Notes under the pieces: generated by a model
What the model was told of the DNA's origin: nothing
The model's input: only the letters and a program-made list of their open reading frames with translations
Database searches by the model: none
Part shown: one piece after another, positions 23,534 to 30,740 of the stretch
Position numbering within the stretch: the stretch's first letter is position 1
How the letters are laid out: each line of letters opens with the position of its first letter
Source: Bdellovibrionota bacterium
Lineage (GTDB): Bacteria > Bdellovibrionota > Bdellovibrionia > Bdellovibrionales > JAEYZS01
DNA: 32,192 nucleotides
Reading direction: 5' to 3'
Assembly (NCBI GenBank): GCA_963169805.1
Contig: CAUJDY010000152.1
Span: 1-32,192 of the forward strand
Position numbers and translations under genes: made by a program

Positions 23534-24823
23534 TTAATTTAAATTTTTATTATCTGTAGCTATGTTTAAGAGTTGGTTAATTTGATTAATTTGATCGCTT
23601 AGAGCAGGAACTCTTGTTCCTGAATCTATCATGGGTACATTCGTAAGAGTGGCTGTTTGAGTCTGCGCAAACACACCGCTTGCAGGAACTGCAGGTTGGA
23701 TGGCTAGTGCGGCCCATGAATTTAGAATTCCAGAAGTTTGTGTTTTTCCAAAGACACTGACACGTGCGTCTGCCGTTCCAATAATCTGATTTTTAATTTG
23801 CTTATAATTTAGATCTGAATTGTTTGCTTTAAGGAGAGCTGCCACGCCAGTTACAAAAGCAGTCGCTTGAGATGTTCCAGTCATTTTACCGTAACGATTA
23901 TTAGGAAGAGTGGAGTAGATATCCTCTCCTGGAGCAGCGAGGTGGACTGTTCTCACACCGTAATTACTGCTTTGTAAAACCTGTGCGTTTGGATTCACGG
24001 CTGTCACAGAGATGATATTATCTAAGTCATATCCTGCAGGATAATAAGGCTGAACTTCTGAGTTTGATTTTTCATTTCCAGCCGCCGCTATAAAGAGAAT
24101 TCCTTTGTCCCGAGCGCGTTTAATTGCCTCATATTCTTCACGTGAGAAGTCTAAGCCGCCGCCAGAGTAGTTAATAATGTGAGCGCCGTGATCGATAGCA
24201 TAGTGAATTGCACGAATTGTGTTCTTAAGATTATCAGTGCCCGGAGCGCGCGGGTCGTAATATTTTAATATCATCAAACTAACTTTTGGAGATACTCCAC
24301 TGATTCCAATTCCATTTCCACCTTCAGCTCCAACAATTCCTGCAATATGTGTCCCGTGGCCGTGGTTATCTGTGAGGTCGCCTGTTTCTGTTATGAAGTT
24401 ACAGCCATGAAGATCATTTCTACATTTGTATTTATCAGAAGATACATTGCGGGATTTATTAACCCATAAATTATTTTTGATGTCTGGGTGATGAATGTCT
24501 ATTCCAGTATCAATAATGGCTACAATAACGTCTTTAGAGCCTTGTGTAATATTCCATGCTCTTTGAACATTGATGTCTGAGTGTCCGCCTGTTCCAAAGA
24601 GACCCCAGTTCTTTGCGATAGCAGGGTCATTAAATAAAACATTTTGTTCTTTCTTTTGAGTCTTAACAAGTTTGGGTGCACTCAAGGATGGGAGACGTAG
24701 AGATTCTTCAGAATAAATTTCTCTGAATTCAAGAGTTTGATAAACGCAGAAGCCAATAATGAGTGCAATGAACACAGCACTATAAATATGGACAGATGTA
24801 AGACGCTTGAATTTGAATGACAT
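23534..24823 (-). CDS. Subtilisin-like serine protease (S8), exported
   Basis: From ATG 24823, preceded by GGGAGGG, the protein has 429 residues; the frame continues to 24877 but without a better start. A hydrophobic segment (about 10-27) is a signal peptide or anchor, followed by a short pro-region. The catalytic residues are complete: Asp105 in IIDTGID, His156 in NHGHGTHIAG, oxyanion Asn250 in AAAGNEKS, and Ser318 in MTGTSQATAF. Two cysteines in KCRNDLHGC may pair, as in extracellular proteases. A Pro/Thr/Gln-rich C-terminus (about 387-429) has no recognised domain. The gene ends in a strong terminator. It likely acts in the periplasm or outside the cell. Confidence 0.93.
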   Translation of the reverse strand: MSFKFKRLTSVHIYSAVFIALIIGFCVYQTLEFREIYSEESLRLPSLSAPKLVKTQKKEQNVLFNDPAIAKNWGLFGTGGHSDINVQRAWNITQGSKDVIVAIIDTGIDIHHPDIKNNLWVNKSRNVSSDKYKCRNDLHGCNFITETGDLTDNHGHGTHIAGIVGAEGGNGIGISGVSPKVSLMILKYYDPRAPGTDNLKNTIRAIHYAIDHGAHIINYSGGGLDFSREEYEAIKRARDKGILFIAAAGNEKSNSEVQPYYPAGYDLDNIISVTAVNPNAQVLQSSNYGVRTVHLAAPGEDIYSTLPNNRYGKMTGTSQATAFVTGVAALLKANNSDLNYKQIKNQIIGTADARVSVFGKTQTSGILNSWAALAIQPAVPASGVFAQTQTATLTNVPMIDSGTRVPALSDQINQINQLLNIATDNKNLN

Positions 24824-25073
24824 TTTTGCCCTCCCTAAATGAACTCCTACAGTCCTATAGAGCAAGGGGCTTGCCATATACTAAGCAGTTGAATTTATTG
24901 ATCTATTTCAATTTGAGACGGTGTTTTTGCTGCCGAACTGTTAGGGGGCTGTCGAGGGTTTGGACGGAGACTTTTATGTTAGATTCAATAATTCATCAAA
25001 AGCTTTAAAAGAGGCATCTATATTGCATAGTCTAAATTGGAACAAATAAATGGATTGTCGTCTGGAGAGCCAA

Positions 25074-26150
25074 GTGAAGTTTATAAATGCTGCTGTAGTG
25101 TTGCTAATCATCTTATTTTCGAGTGTTCTTTACTCATCTAACTCTTGCCAAAATTATTTTTTATATGAGCAGGGAGTGTCAGCTCTAGATACACCGTATC
25201 TCAAAGCTGTAGGCCGATATGCATCTAAAGACGGACATGTGATTTACTATGAACAACTGGGGCGTCCCAATTTGTGGGAAGAATCTAAGCGTGTTGATCC
25301 GCATGGCTTTATGTCAAATATGGTTCGAGCTTTAGGAGAAAAAGCTGCTGAATACTGGGGAGCAGTGCAGCTCGGGTTGTATTTTAGCTTTGCCGACGTA
25401 GATTTTTTAAACATGAGACTTTCTCGCTGGAATCAAAAGGCTTCAACAACTCGAACTATACCCATACAGTTTCGTTTAGATAAGACTCAAAATTTTCAGA
25501 ATACTGAGAAAAGAACTTCTGCGAATGAACGGTTTGTGACTCTAAGTTCTCAAGGGATTGTGATTGTTGGAGAGGCGGGCTGGATACGCAAGCACGATGA
25601 AAATTACCATGTCGCTTCGAACTTGTATATCCCTAGATCTATACATCTAGAAGCGCAAAAAAAATCTCAGATCTTAGTGGATTTCAAAAAGTTTATGTCG
25701 AAAAGAGGCTTGCTGTCTGAAGAGTTTCAAGCAATGTTTGAGTTGATTTTTGCAGAAAGAGCACAGGAAATTGATTTTGCAGGCAATGTGCACATCGCAA
25801 TAATATATGCAATGACGAGAACCCAAAGAGAGGGAACTATTCAAGAGGAATTTATTCAACAAATGTTGAGTCAGCCACAACTATTATCACAGTACACTCA
25901 TGCAGGGAAATCGCCGTATGAATACCTGCGGGAAAGCCTACAAAAACTTAAACCAGAAGGTATTTCTTCTATGTACATTGACAGGATTGTTGATATTTTT
26001 ATGGTTGGTAAAGACTCGTTAAAAAGTACAACCTTCGTTGCAACAGAGGCTCAGTTAGCAGAAATGACATACGAGAACTTTATTTATATGAGAACATTGA
26101 GTGAAAGGCTTTGGGGTATATCAGAGCCTGTGCCTGAGCCTCATTTTTAA
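25074..26150 (+). CDS. Secreted protein of unknown function
   Basis: The frame opens at ATG 25050, but GTG 25074 has GGAGAG at correct spacing and gives a canonical signal peptide (KFINAAVVLLIILFSSVLYS after the initiator), so I place the start there: 358 residues. The mature protein is soluble and mixed helix/strand, with a helical C-terminal half (for example QILVDFKKFMSKRGLLSEEF and AERAQEIDFAGNVHIAIIY). Only one cysteine follows the leader. I recognise no family. The N-terminal half, containing GRPNLWEESKRVDPHGF and TIPIQFRLDKT, may be a separate domain. The stop interlocks by four bases with the convergent gene. Confidence 0.75.
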   Translation: MKFINAAVVLLIILFSSVLYSSNSCQNYFLYEQGVSALDTPYLKAVGRYASKDGHVIYYEQLGRPNLWEESKRVDPHGFMSNMVRALGEKAAEYWGAVQLGLYFSFADVDFLNMRLSRWNQKASTTRTIPIQFRLDKTQNFQNTEKRTSANERFVTLSSQGIVIVGEAGWIRKHDENYHVASNLYIPRSIHLEAQKKSQILVDFKKFMSKRGLLSEEFQAMFELIFAERAQEIDFAGNVHIAIIYAMTRTQREGTIQEEFIQQMLSQPQLLSQYTHAGKSPYEYLRESLQKLKPEGISSMYIDRIVDIFMVGKDSLKSTTFVATEAQLAEMTYENFIYMRTLSERLWGISEPVPEPHF

Positions 26151-26842
26151 ATTGAAGGGACTGTGTGTTTTTGTTCAGGGCAAAGTTGTAGGTTTTTTGA
26201 CTTAAAAAACTCAGTGAGTTCTTCAAAATAGACATCATCTTTAATGCGACCTACGCGGGCTGAGATTTGAATCCAATGTCCTTTAATTTCTTCAAGGTTG
26301 AGAGTGAGATTCTTTTTGTTTTGAGCGGCGTATTTAACTCTCATAGAGAATCCATCAAAAGGGCCAAAGGTTTTTGTGTGAATTGCATTGATGTCTTTTT
26401 TGAGTTTTTCCTCAAGGTAATCTTCTTGAGTATGAGAGAGGGGGGTGTCTTGAGAGGCTTTTTTGTAGTGAACTTTACAAGATAAGAATTTCTCCTCTTT
26501 GTAGTAATTTTTTTCACAAGTCATGGATGGCGGAATAAAATCTGGAATTTCACGAGTATCATTATAATTCATTCGTAAATCAGAACTCCATTTATTGTTG
26601 AGTTTGTCTAAGCGAATTGTATATTTGTTTTTTAGGAGATCTTTATCTTTTGTATCTAAAAAATATGTGCTTTGAGAAAATTTTTTTAATATAGGAAGTC
26701 CGAGTTTTTTATGAACAGCATCAAGGCTGCTCTCACAGATATTCCATTTGAGATCAGATTTGATATTCTCTCCTGGATTGTTGCCGCCAAATCCAAACGT
26801 TTGATATGCAAAGAAACTGATTAAAATAAAAATAAACTTCAT
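26147..26842 (-). CDS. Secreted protein of unknown function
   Basis: The 231-residue product (ATG 26842; a GTG directly before it at 26845 is the alternative) has a signal peptide MKFIFILISFFAYQTFGFG. The mature part contains four cysteines (WNICESS, SMTCEKN, LSCKVH, LQLCPEQ), probably two disulfides, and alternating strands, suggesting a folded periplasmic domain. No family recognised, and no clear Shine-Dalgarno. It converges on the preceding secreted gene, with stops overlapping as TTAA. Confidence 0.7.
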   Translation of the reverse strand: MKFIFILISFFAYQTFGFGGNNPGENIKSDLKWNICESSLDAVHKKLGLPILKKFSQSTYFLDTKDKDLLKNKYTIRLDKLNNKWSSDLRMNYNDTREIPDFIPPSMTCEKNYYKEEKFLSCKVHYKKASQDTPLSHTQEDYLEEKLKKDINAIHTKTFGPFDGFSMRVKYAAQNKKNLTLNLEEIKGHWIQISARVGRIKDDVYFEELTEFFKSKNLQLCPEQKHTVPSI

Positions 26843-26881
26843 CACGTAATGATAGGAATAAACGGCAGTTCTAGCAAATGA

Positions 26882-27028
26882 TTAGATGAGCTCTTTTTTG
26901 ATTTTAAAATAGGTTTCTTTGAATTGATTAAAAATAAGTTTACGAGAGCTCGAGTTCTGCTCTTTTTTGAGGGCTTCTAACATTTTTTCGAGCTCCTTCT
27001 TGAGCTCGGTGAGTTTTTGTACATCCAT
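26882..27028 (-). CDS. 48-residue charged helical protein
   Basis: A short frame reading MDVQKLTELKKELEKMLEAL and ending FKIKKELI shows good coding character: amphipathic charged helix and balanced codon use. An AAGGAT Shine-Dalgarno sits about nine bases before the ATG. It is a probable small coiled-coil protein. It lies between the secreted gene (26842) and tRNA-Leu. Directly upstream in the same frame, separated by one TAG and one codon, is a 23-codon frame (27103-27032) with its own G-rich ribosome binding site, which may be a leader peptide. Confidence 0.55.
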   Translation of the reverse strand: MDVQKLTELKKELEKMLEALKKEQNSSSRKLIFNQFKETYFKIKKELI

Positions 27029-27144
27029 GTGCTACCGATCCTTGGCAAAGGGGTGGGTCCATCCAAGACCTTCCTTCATTATGACATAGCCTCTGCATCG
27101 CATGGTTAATATCCCCCAAAACTAGACTTTTTAACGCGCCGTTA

Positions 27145-27173
27145 CCCAAAAAGGTAACTGTTACCTTTTTGGG
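27145..27173. terminator. 29-bp perfect dyad, possible bidirectional terminator
   Basis: CCCAAAAAGGTAAC and GTTACCTTTTTGGG are exact complements around one T. Either strand gives a GGTAAC-type stem followed by TTTTT, which could end transcription in both directions. The tight centre and flanking GTTACC copy at 27141-27146 also fit an operator. It lies 11 bp before the -35 of the proposed tRNA promoter. Confidence 0.4.
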
Positions 27174-27183
27174 GTTTGGTTGA

Positions 27184-27212
27184 TTGACGGGGTGAGGGAG
27201 TTTAGCTAAATA
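27184..27212 (+). promoter_or_regulatory. Candidate promoter for tRNA-Leu
   Basis: TTGACG (27184-27189), a 17-base spacer and TAAATA (27207-27212) precede the tRNA by about 20 bp. The -35 is good and the -10 is weak. Confidence 0.4.
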
Positions 27213-27233
27213 CTTGGGTTCCTTAAATTTATT

Positions 27234-27318
27234 GCGAGCGTGGTGGAATTGGTAGACACGTACGTTTGAGGGGCGTATGCCTAACGGTGTGAGAGTTCGA
27301 GTCTCTCCGCTCGCACCA
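27234..27318 (+). tRNA. tRNA-Leu, anticodon GAG
   Basis: The cloverleaf is complete. The acceptor stem GCGAGCG/CGCTCGC is closed by an encoded ACCA (27315-27318). The D-arm contains GGTAGACAC, the anticodon stem is TACGT/GCGTA, and the seven-base loop TTGAGGG places GAG at 27268-27270. A long variable arm TGCCTAACGGTG follows, as in leucine tRNAs, and the T-arm is GAGAG-TTCGAGT-CTCTC. GAG reads CUC and CUU codons. CCA is genome-encoded. Confidence 0.97.
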
Positions 27319-27806
27319 AACATCACATTCATCAATCATTCTGTGCTCGGCAAGCTGTCAGTATATCGAGCAGTTAGCTACTATGTGTACAATTTAAGCT
27401 TTGCCTATACGTTCAATGACTTAATTATCATTTCTTAAATTGATACAATCATCTGAATAGAAAACCCATTTTTTGTATTCAATATAGTAGGTCATAGCCG
27501 AAGATCCTCAGAATGCGTTCTCATACAAGTGTGCTATTGATCCAGTTTATAGAGGTATTTTTAGGCTTGTTTTTGACGGACTCGTTTGTAGTAATTAATG
27601 GATTGATTTTTAGCGAGTAGCCAGATTTGAATAGAAATGAGTTGCTACCTTCTGGACTGAAAGTAGCAATTTATTTGAAATTAATGGATCTTTCATTAAA
27701 GACTAATAAATAGTAACTCTCTAAATGCTCTTAATGCGAGAGCCGTCTCGCGTGCTGACAAAGGACTAGTTAATATATCCTAAATAGTATCCGAAGTGTT
27801 TATAGG
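27319..27806. other. Intergenic region of about 490 bp after tRNA-Leu
   Basis: No convincing gene is seen. It contains a hairpin TTGCTAC...GTAGCAA (27652-27669, extendable inward with one mismatch) followed by a weak T-tract. A G+C-rich hairpin GCGAGA-GCCG-TCTCGC (27736-27751) lies 55 bp before the start of the next gene and probably in its leader. A 35-codon hydrophobic frame at 27513-27620 is not supported well enough to call. Confidence 0.5.
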
Positions 27807-28790
27807 ATGAAACTTCGTAAAGGTGATTACATTTATACAAGAGGCGATCTTTCTGACGCAATGTATGTTGTGGTAAGTGGAAAGGTTGGACTCTATTCCA
27901 ATGGTGAAGATTCTTCAACTGAGCTTGTGCGCTTAGGACCAGGACAACTCATTGGCGATCTTGCATACTTTATGGGAGGGTTGCGTACATCTGATGCTAA
28001 AGCTTTAGTAGAGACTGAGCTTTTGAAGGTTCCATACGAAACGGTACGCATGCAGTTTGAAACAGCTCCGACTTGGGTGCAAACAATGGCAAAAACCATG
28101 GCCGCACAAGTCTTAAACTTTTCAAATGAAATTAAACTCCTTAAGGACACAGAACCAGGAGTCGTTCTCTCTCGGCTTTCTATTGCAAGAGCATGGGCAA
28201 GTCTTTGTTTTATGTCTCAACAATTTGGACTTAGAAGTGGTGATTCCGTAACTGTTGAGTGGTCACTTCTAAGAACTTATTCCAATCTTTGTTTTCGGGA
28301 AGTATCGGACAGTGTTTTTAAGTTAGCGGGTATATTAGAGTCGCTCAATTTGTGTGAAATACAAAGAGATAAATCAGGTCCGACGCATATTAAATTTCTA
28401 GATATAAAATTTTTGCCTGAATTTTTAAAATACTATGTTCGCGCTATTACAAAAAATAGTCCTGAGCTTTCAAAAATAGAGCCTATTGTATTTGAAACTC
28501 TTAAGGTTTTAGCAAGCTCTGAAATTAAAGTTATCCCAATTCATAGGGGGCAAGTTGAAATAGACTTGAGGGATTTTTGTAAATTTGCACAAGAATCTGG
28601 ACACCCTAATGTGACCGCAACATCTTTAGATCTACTAAGAGCTCATGGTTTAGAAGTTCAAAAAACATCCTCTGATGAAAGTGTAAAGGTCCGTTATCAC
28701 AGAGAAGAGATTGTGAATCGAGCCCTCTTCTGGGAAATTCTTATTGCTATACAAAAAATCAACGTCGGTAAATCTATAGCTGCTGCCTAA
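27807..28790 (+). CDS. Cyclic-nucleotide-binding-domain protein, atypical regulator
   Basis: The 327-residue protein begins directly with a CRP-type effector domain (about 1-100): KGDYIYTRGDLSDAMYVVVSGKVGLY, then GQLIGDLAYFMGGLRTSDAKAL, where the phosphate-binding cassette has Asp instead of the usual Glu but keeps Arg-Thr. The remaining 220 residues are not a normal CRP helix-turn-helix. Two stretches look like possible winged helices (about 160-210, REVSDSVFKLAGILESL; and about 245-300, RDFCKFAQESGHPNVTATSL). The ATG has only AGG immediately adjacent, so initiation may depend on the structured leader. It could sense cAMP or cGMP, or have lost binding. The azlCD pair follows. Confidence 0.75.
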   Translation: MKLRKGDYIYTRGDLSDAMYVVVSGKVGLYSNGEDSSTELVRLGPGQLIGDLAYFMGGLRTSDAKALVETELLKVPYETVRMQFETAPTWVQTMAKTMAAQVLNFSNEIKLLKDTEPGVVLSRLSIARAWASLCFMSQQFGLRSGDSVTVEWSLLRTYSNLCFREVSDSVFKLAGILESLNLCEIQRDKSGPTHIKFLDIKFLPEFLKYYVRAITKNSPELSKIEPIVFETLKVLASSEIKVIPIHRGQVEIDLRDFCKFAQESGHPNVTATSLDLLRAHGLEVQKTSSDESVKVRYHREEIVNRALFWEILIAIQKINVGKSIAAA

Positions 28791-28887
28791 TATTTGTTTT
28801 AAATAAATGCATGCTTCTATTCAAAAGATGACAATGCAATAGAATTACAGTTAAATGCACTACTTTTAAATCAGGTGTTTAATCCAT

Positions 28888-29592
28888 ATGAACAAACAAA
28901 AATTTCTTACATTTTTGCTAGGAGCTCAAAGCACGCTGCCGCTCATAGCTGGTATGCTTCCTTTTGGAATGTTATATGCTACGCTGGCTGGCGAGGCGGG
29001 TTTTCCTCCTTGGCTCGTGATTTTTACAACAATTGTTGTTTTTGGAGGATCTTCTCAGCTTGTTTTTATTGATTTGTATCAAACTTTGAGCTCCGCATTC
29101 CAAGCTGTTTTAGGGGCGAATATTGTGAATGCAAGACACTTAATTTATAGTGCTGGGGTCAGTTCTCATTTCTCAAGTTATCCTGTGAAGTGGCGCTTGA
29201 TTTTAAGCTATCTCTTATCGGATCATTTATATTCTGTCTCGGAGACACATAAAAAAACTATTGATTCTTTTTCTGCAGAACTACAGCCGTGGTTTTATTT
29301 TGGATCAGGTGTCTGTACGTGGGTGTCTTGGGTTCTTTCTGCCGTAGTTGGGGTTGCTTTTGGTCAAATTATACCTAAAGGATGGAACCTGGAGTTTTCA
29401 ATACCACTGATGTTTTTACCTTTAATTTTTATGACCGCAAAAAATAGATATGCATATCTGACGTGTTTGTTTGCAGGGGCATTAGTTGTTTTGTTTTATA
29501 AATTACCATTTGGGTTGGGAGTTTTATTTTCAATTTTATTGGGATCTTTCTTAGGATTTAAAGTCCAAAAATATGGAAGGCAAAAAAAATGA
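28888..29592 (+). CDS. azlC: Branched-chain amino acid exporter, large subunit AzlC
   Basis: AzlC with AzlD forms an inner-membrane exporter of branched-chain amino acids. The 234-residue protein is nearly all membrane helices and shows family features: LPLIAGMLPFGMLYATLAGEAG split over residues 17-38, FGGSSQLVFIDL (about 51-62), and the loop ANIVNARHLIYSAGVSSHF (about 77-95) characteristic of AzlC. It ends in a basic tail (KYGRQKK). The ATG has CAGGTG about 13 bases upstream, a weak site. The last four bases overlap the azlD start (ATGA), so the two are translated together. Confidence 0.93.
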   Translation: MNKQKFLTFLLGAQSTLPLIAGMLPFGMLYATLAGEAGFPPWLVIFTTIVVFGGSSQLVFIDLYQTLSSAFQAVLGANIVNARHLIYSAGVSSHFSSYPVKWRLILSYLLSDHLYSVSETHKKTIDSFSAELQPWFYFGSGVCTWVSWVLSAVVGVAFGQIIPKGWNLEFSIPLMFLPLIFMTAKNRYAYLTCLFAGALVVLFYKLPFGLGVLFSILLGSFLGFKVQKYGRQKK

Positions 29593-29909
29593 GCCAAGAT
29601 CTTTGGATTGCTTTGTGTGTCTCTCTACTAGGGCTAATTACCTTTTTATATCGATATTCGTTTGTAAGCTCTCAAGGTAAGAAGGTGGCTCAAAGAATTC
29701 CACCTAGTTTTTTAATGTTACTAGGGCCGGCAACATTTACAGCAATTGTAATTAACAACTTACTGGCAAGTCAAAAAATGACCGACTTTCATCTCAAGGG
29801 AATCGTGCTGTGTGTGTCTGCATTTGTGGCGTACTTCACCAAAAGTATCATGGCAACTCTAGCATTTGGGCTGATTTTTTTGTACTATCTGCAAAATACA
29901 CCATTTTAA
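29589..29909 (+). CDS. azlD: Branched-chain amino acid exporter, small subunit AzlD
   Basis: This 106-residue membrane protein has about four hydrophobic segments and the AzlD motif GLITFLYRYSF near residues 15-25, with PPSFLMLLGPATFTAIVINN (38-57) matching the family. It pairs with AzlC. Start ATG overlaps the azlC stop by four bases. Size is typical. Confidence 0.92.
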   Translation: MSQDLWIALCVSLLGLITFLYRYSFVSSQGKKVAQRIPPSFLMLLGPATFTAIVINNLLASQKMTDFHLKGIVLCVSAFVAYFTKSIMATLAFGLIFLYYLQNTPF

Positions 29910-29974
29910 AGAGAATTTTAGAAATAAATGACGGCTTTTTGGTATAAGAATCTCATCAGAAGGCGGGTATTTTT

Positions 29975-30598
29975 ATGAAAAAAATTACTTTAGTTATTTG
30001 CGTATTTATCTTCAATACATATGTTCAAGCACAGGACTGTCCTGTATTAAATCTGCCTGAGAATTTTATTTTAGATCAGAAGATTTTGACATGGTCTACG
30101 ACGCTTAATATTTATGGGTCCAAAAAAGAAAATAAAAAATTTTATGGGCGTATTCGAGCTAAGATTCTTGCATGGACGCCTTCATTTGAAGTTTACAATG
30201 AAGATGATCAACTTGTGGGAAGTACACGGCAGACGTTGTTAAGTTGGGGCACAGATGTGAAGGTTTTTGATTGTAGGCAAAGACTCATCGGTTCTTTCAA
30301 AGAGAAAGTCTGGGAGTCCTTACTTAAAACATGGACGGAATACAATGTCCTAGATGAAAAAGAGCAAATTATAGCGCTTTCGAACAAAACGGAGTTTTTA
30401 GATACCAGCATTGAGCTAAAATCAAATAGAGGGCAGCGTCAGGTTTACATATACAGAGATTTTTGGAATCTTTTTGGAGATGTTTGGAGTGTGAAAGTTT
30501 CTTCTGATAATCAAATTGACCCTGTGGTTTATTTAGCAATGGCTGCCTATAAAACATATGTGGACGACCAAAGAGCTGCGGAGAGTTCAAGAGACTGA
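29975..30598 (+). CDS. Secreted LURP-one/Tubby-C-like domain protein
   Basis: The 207-residue product has a signal peptide (MKKITLVICVFIFNTYVQA, cleavage before QDCP). The mature part resembles the LURP-one-related (scramblase/Tubby C-terminal-like) beta-barrel: repeated strand-turn units FYGRIRAKILAWTPSFEVY, DDQLVGSTRQTLLSW, RQRLIGSFKEKVW, then DEKEQIIALSNK and DFWNLFGDVWSV. Two cysteines (DCPV and FDCRQ) may pair. These domains usually act in the cytosol on membranes; a secreted version is uncommon. AGGCGGG lies some ten bases before the ATG. A palindromic stretch and the hppA promoter follow. The fold assignment is from pattern recall. Confidence 0.65.
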   Translation: MKKITLVICVFIFNTYVQAQDCPVLNLPENFILDQKILTWSTTLNIYGSKKENKKFYGRIRAKILAWTPSFEVYNEDDQLVGSTRQTLLSWGTDVKVFDCRQRLIGSFKEKVWESLLKTWTEYNVLDEKEQIIALSNKTEFLDTSIELKSNRGQRQVYIYRDFWNLFGDVWSVKVSSDNQIDPVVYLAMAAYKTYVDDQRAAESSRD

Positions 30599-30615
30599 TA
30601 TTCTGCTTAATAAAA

Positions 30616-30635
30616 GAGCAAATAGGTGTTTGCTC
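30616..30635. repeat. Hairpin after the LURP-one-like gene
   Basis: GAGCAAA and TTTGCTC pair perfectly over a 6-nt loop, 17 bp after the stop codon. The T-tract (TTTTATT) is on the minus-strand side, so as a terminator it would act on transcripts from the right; no minus-strand gene is there. Confidence 0.3.
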
Positions 30636-30661
30636 ATGCCCCCAACCCCTTGCAATTCTTG

Positions 30662-30694
30662 ACATCTAGGGACCCTCTCGGTACCTCTAGATGT
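30662..30694. promoter_or_regulatory. Dyad upstream of hppA
   Basis: ACATCTAGGGACC (30662-30674) pairs with GGTACCTCTAGATGT (30680-30694) with two bulged bases around CTCTC. It sits just upstream of the hppA promoter and may bind a regulator or form a hairpin at the end of the upstream transcript. Confidence 0.4.
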
Positions 30695-30720
30695 TCACAA
30701 AATTATTAACAAAATATAAT
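30692..30720 (+). promoter_or_regulatory. Candidate promoter for hppA
   Basis: A perfect TATAAT (30715-30720) lies 17 bases after a poor -35 (TGTTCA, 30692-30697). Transcription would start near 30727, leaving a very short leader with AGAGGT as ribosome binding site. The right arm of the upstream dyad overlaps the -35. Confidence 0.45.
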
Positions 30721-30740
30721 TCAAAACAGAGGTAATCACC

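Noticed and set aside
26940-27335. 131-codon minus-strand frame running through the tRNA-Leu gene.
   Set aside because: It is antisense to a certain tRNA and crosses the dyad and the 48-residue gene in another frame; a chance open frame.
27513-27620. 35-codon hydrophobic frame starting MRSHTSVLLIQF.
   Set aside because: It could be a tiny membrane protein, but the ribosome binding site is weak and there is no supporting context.
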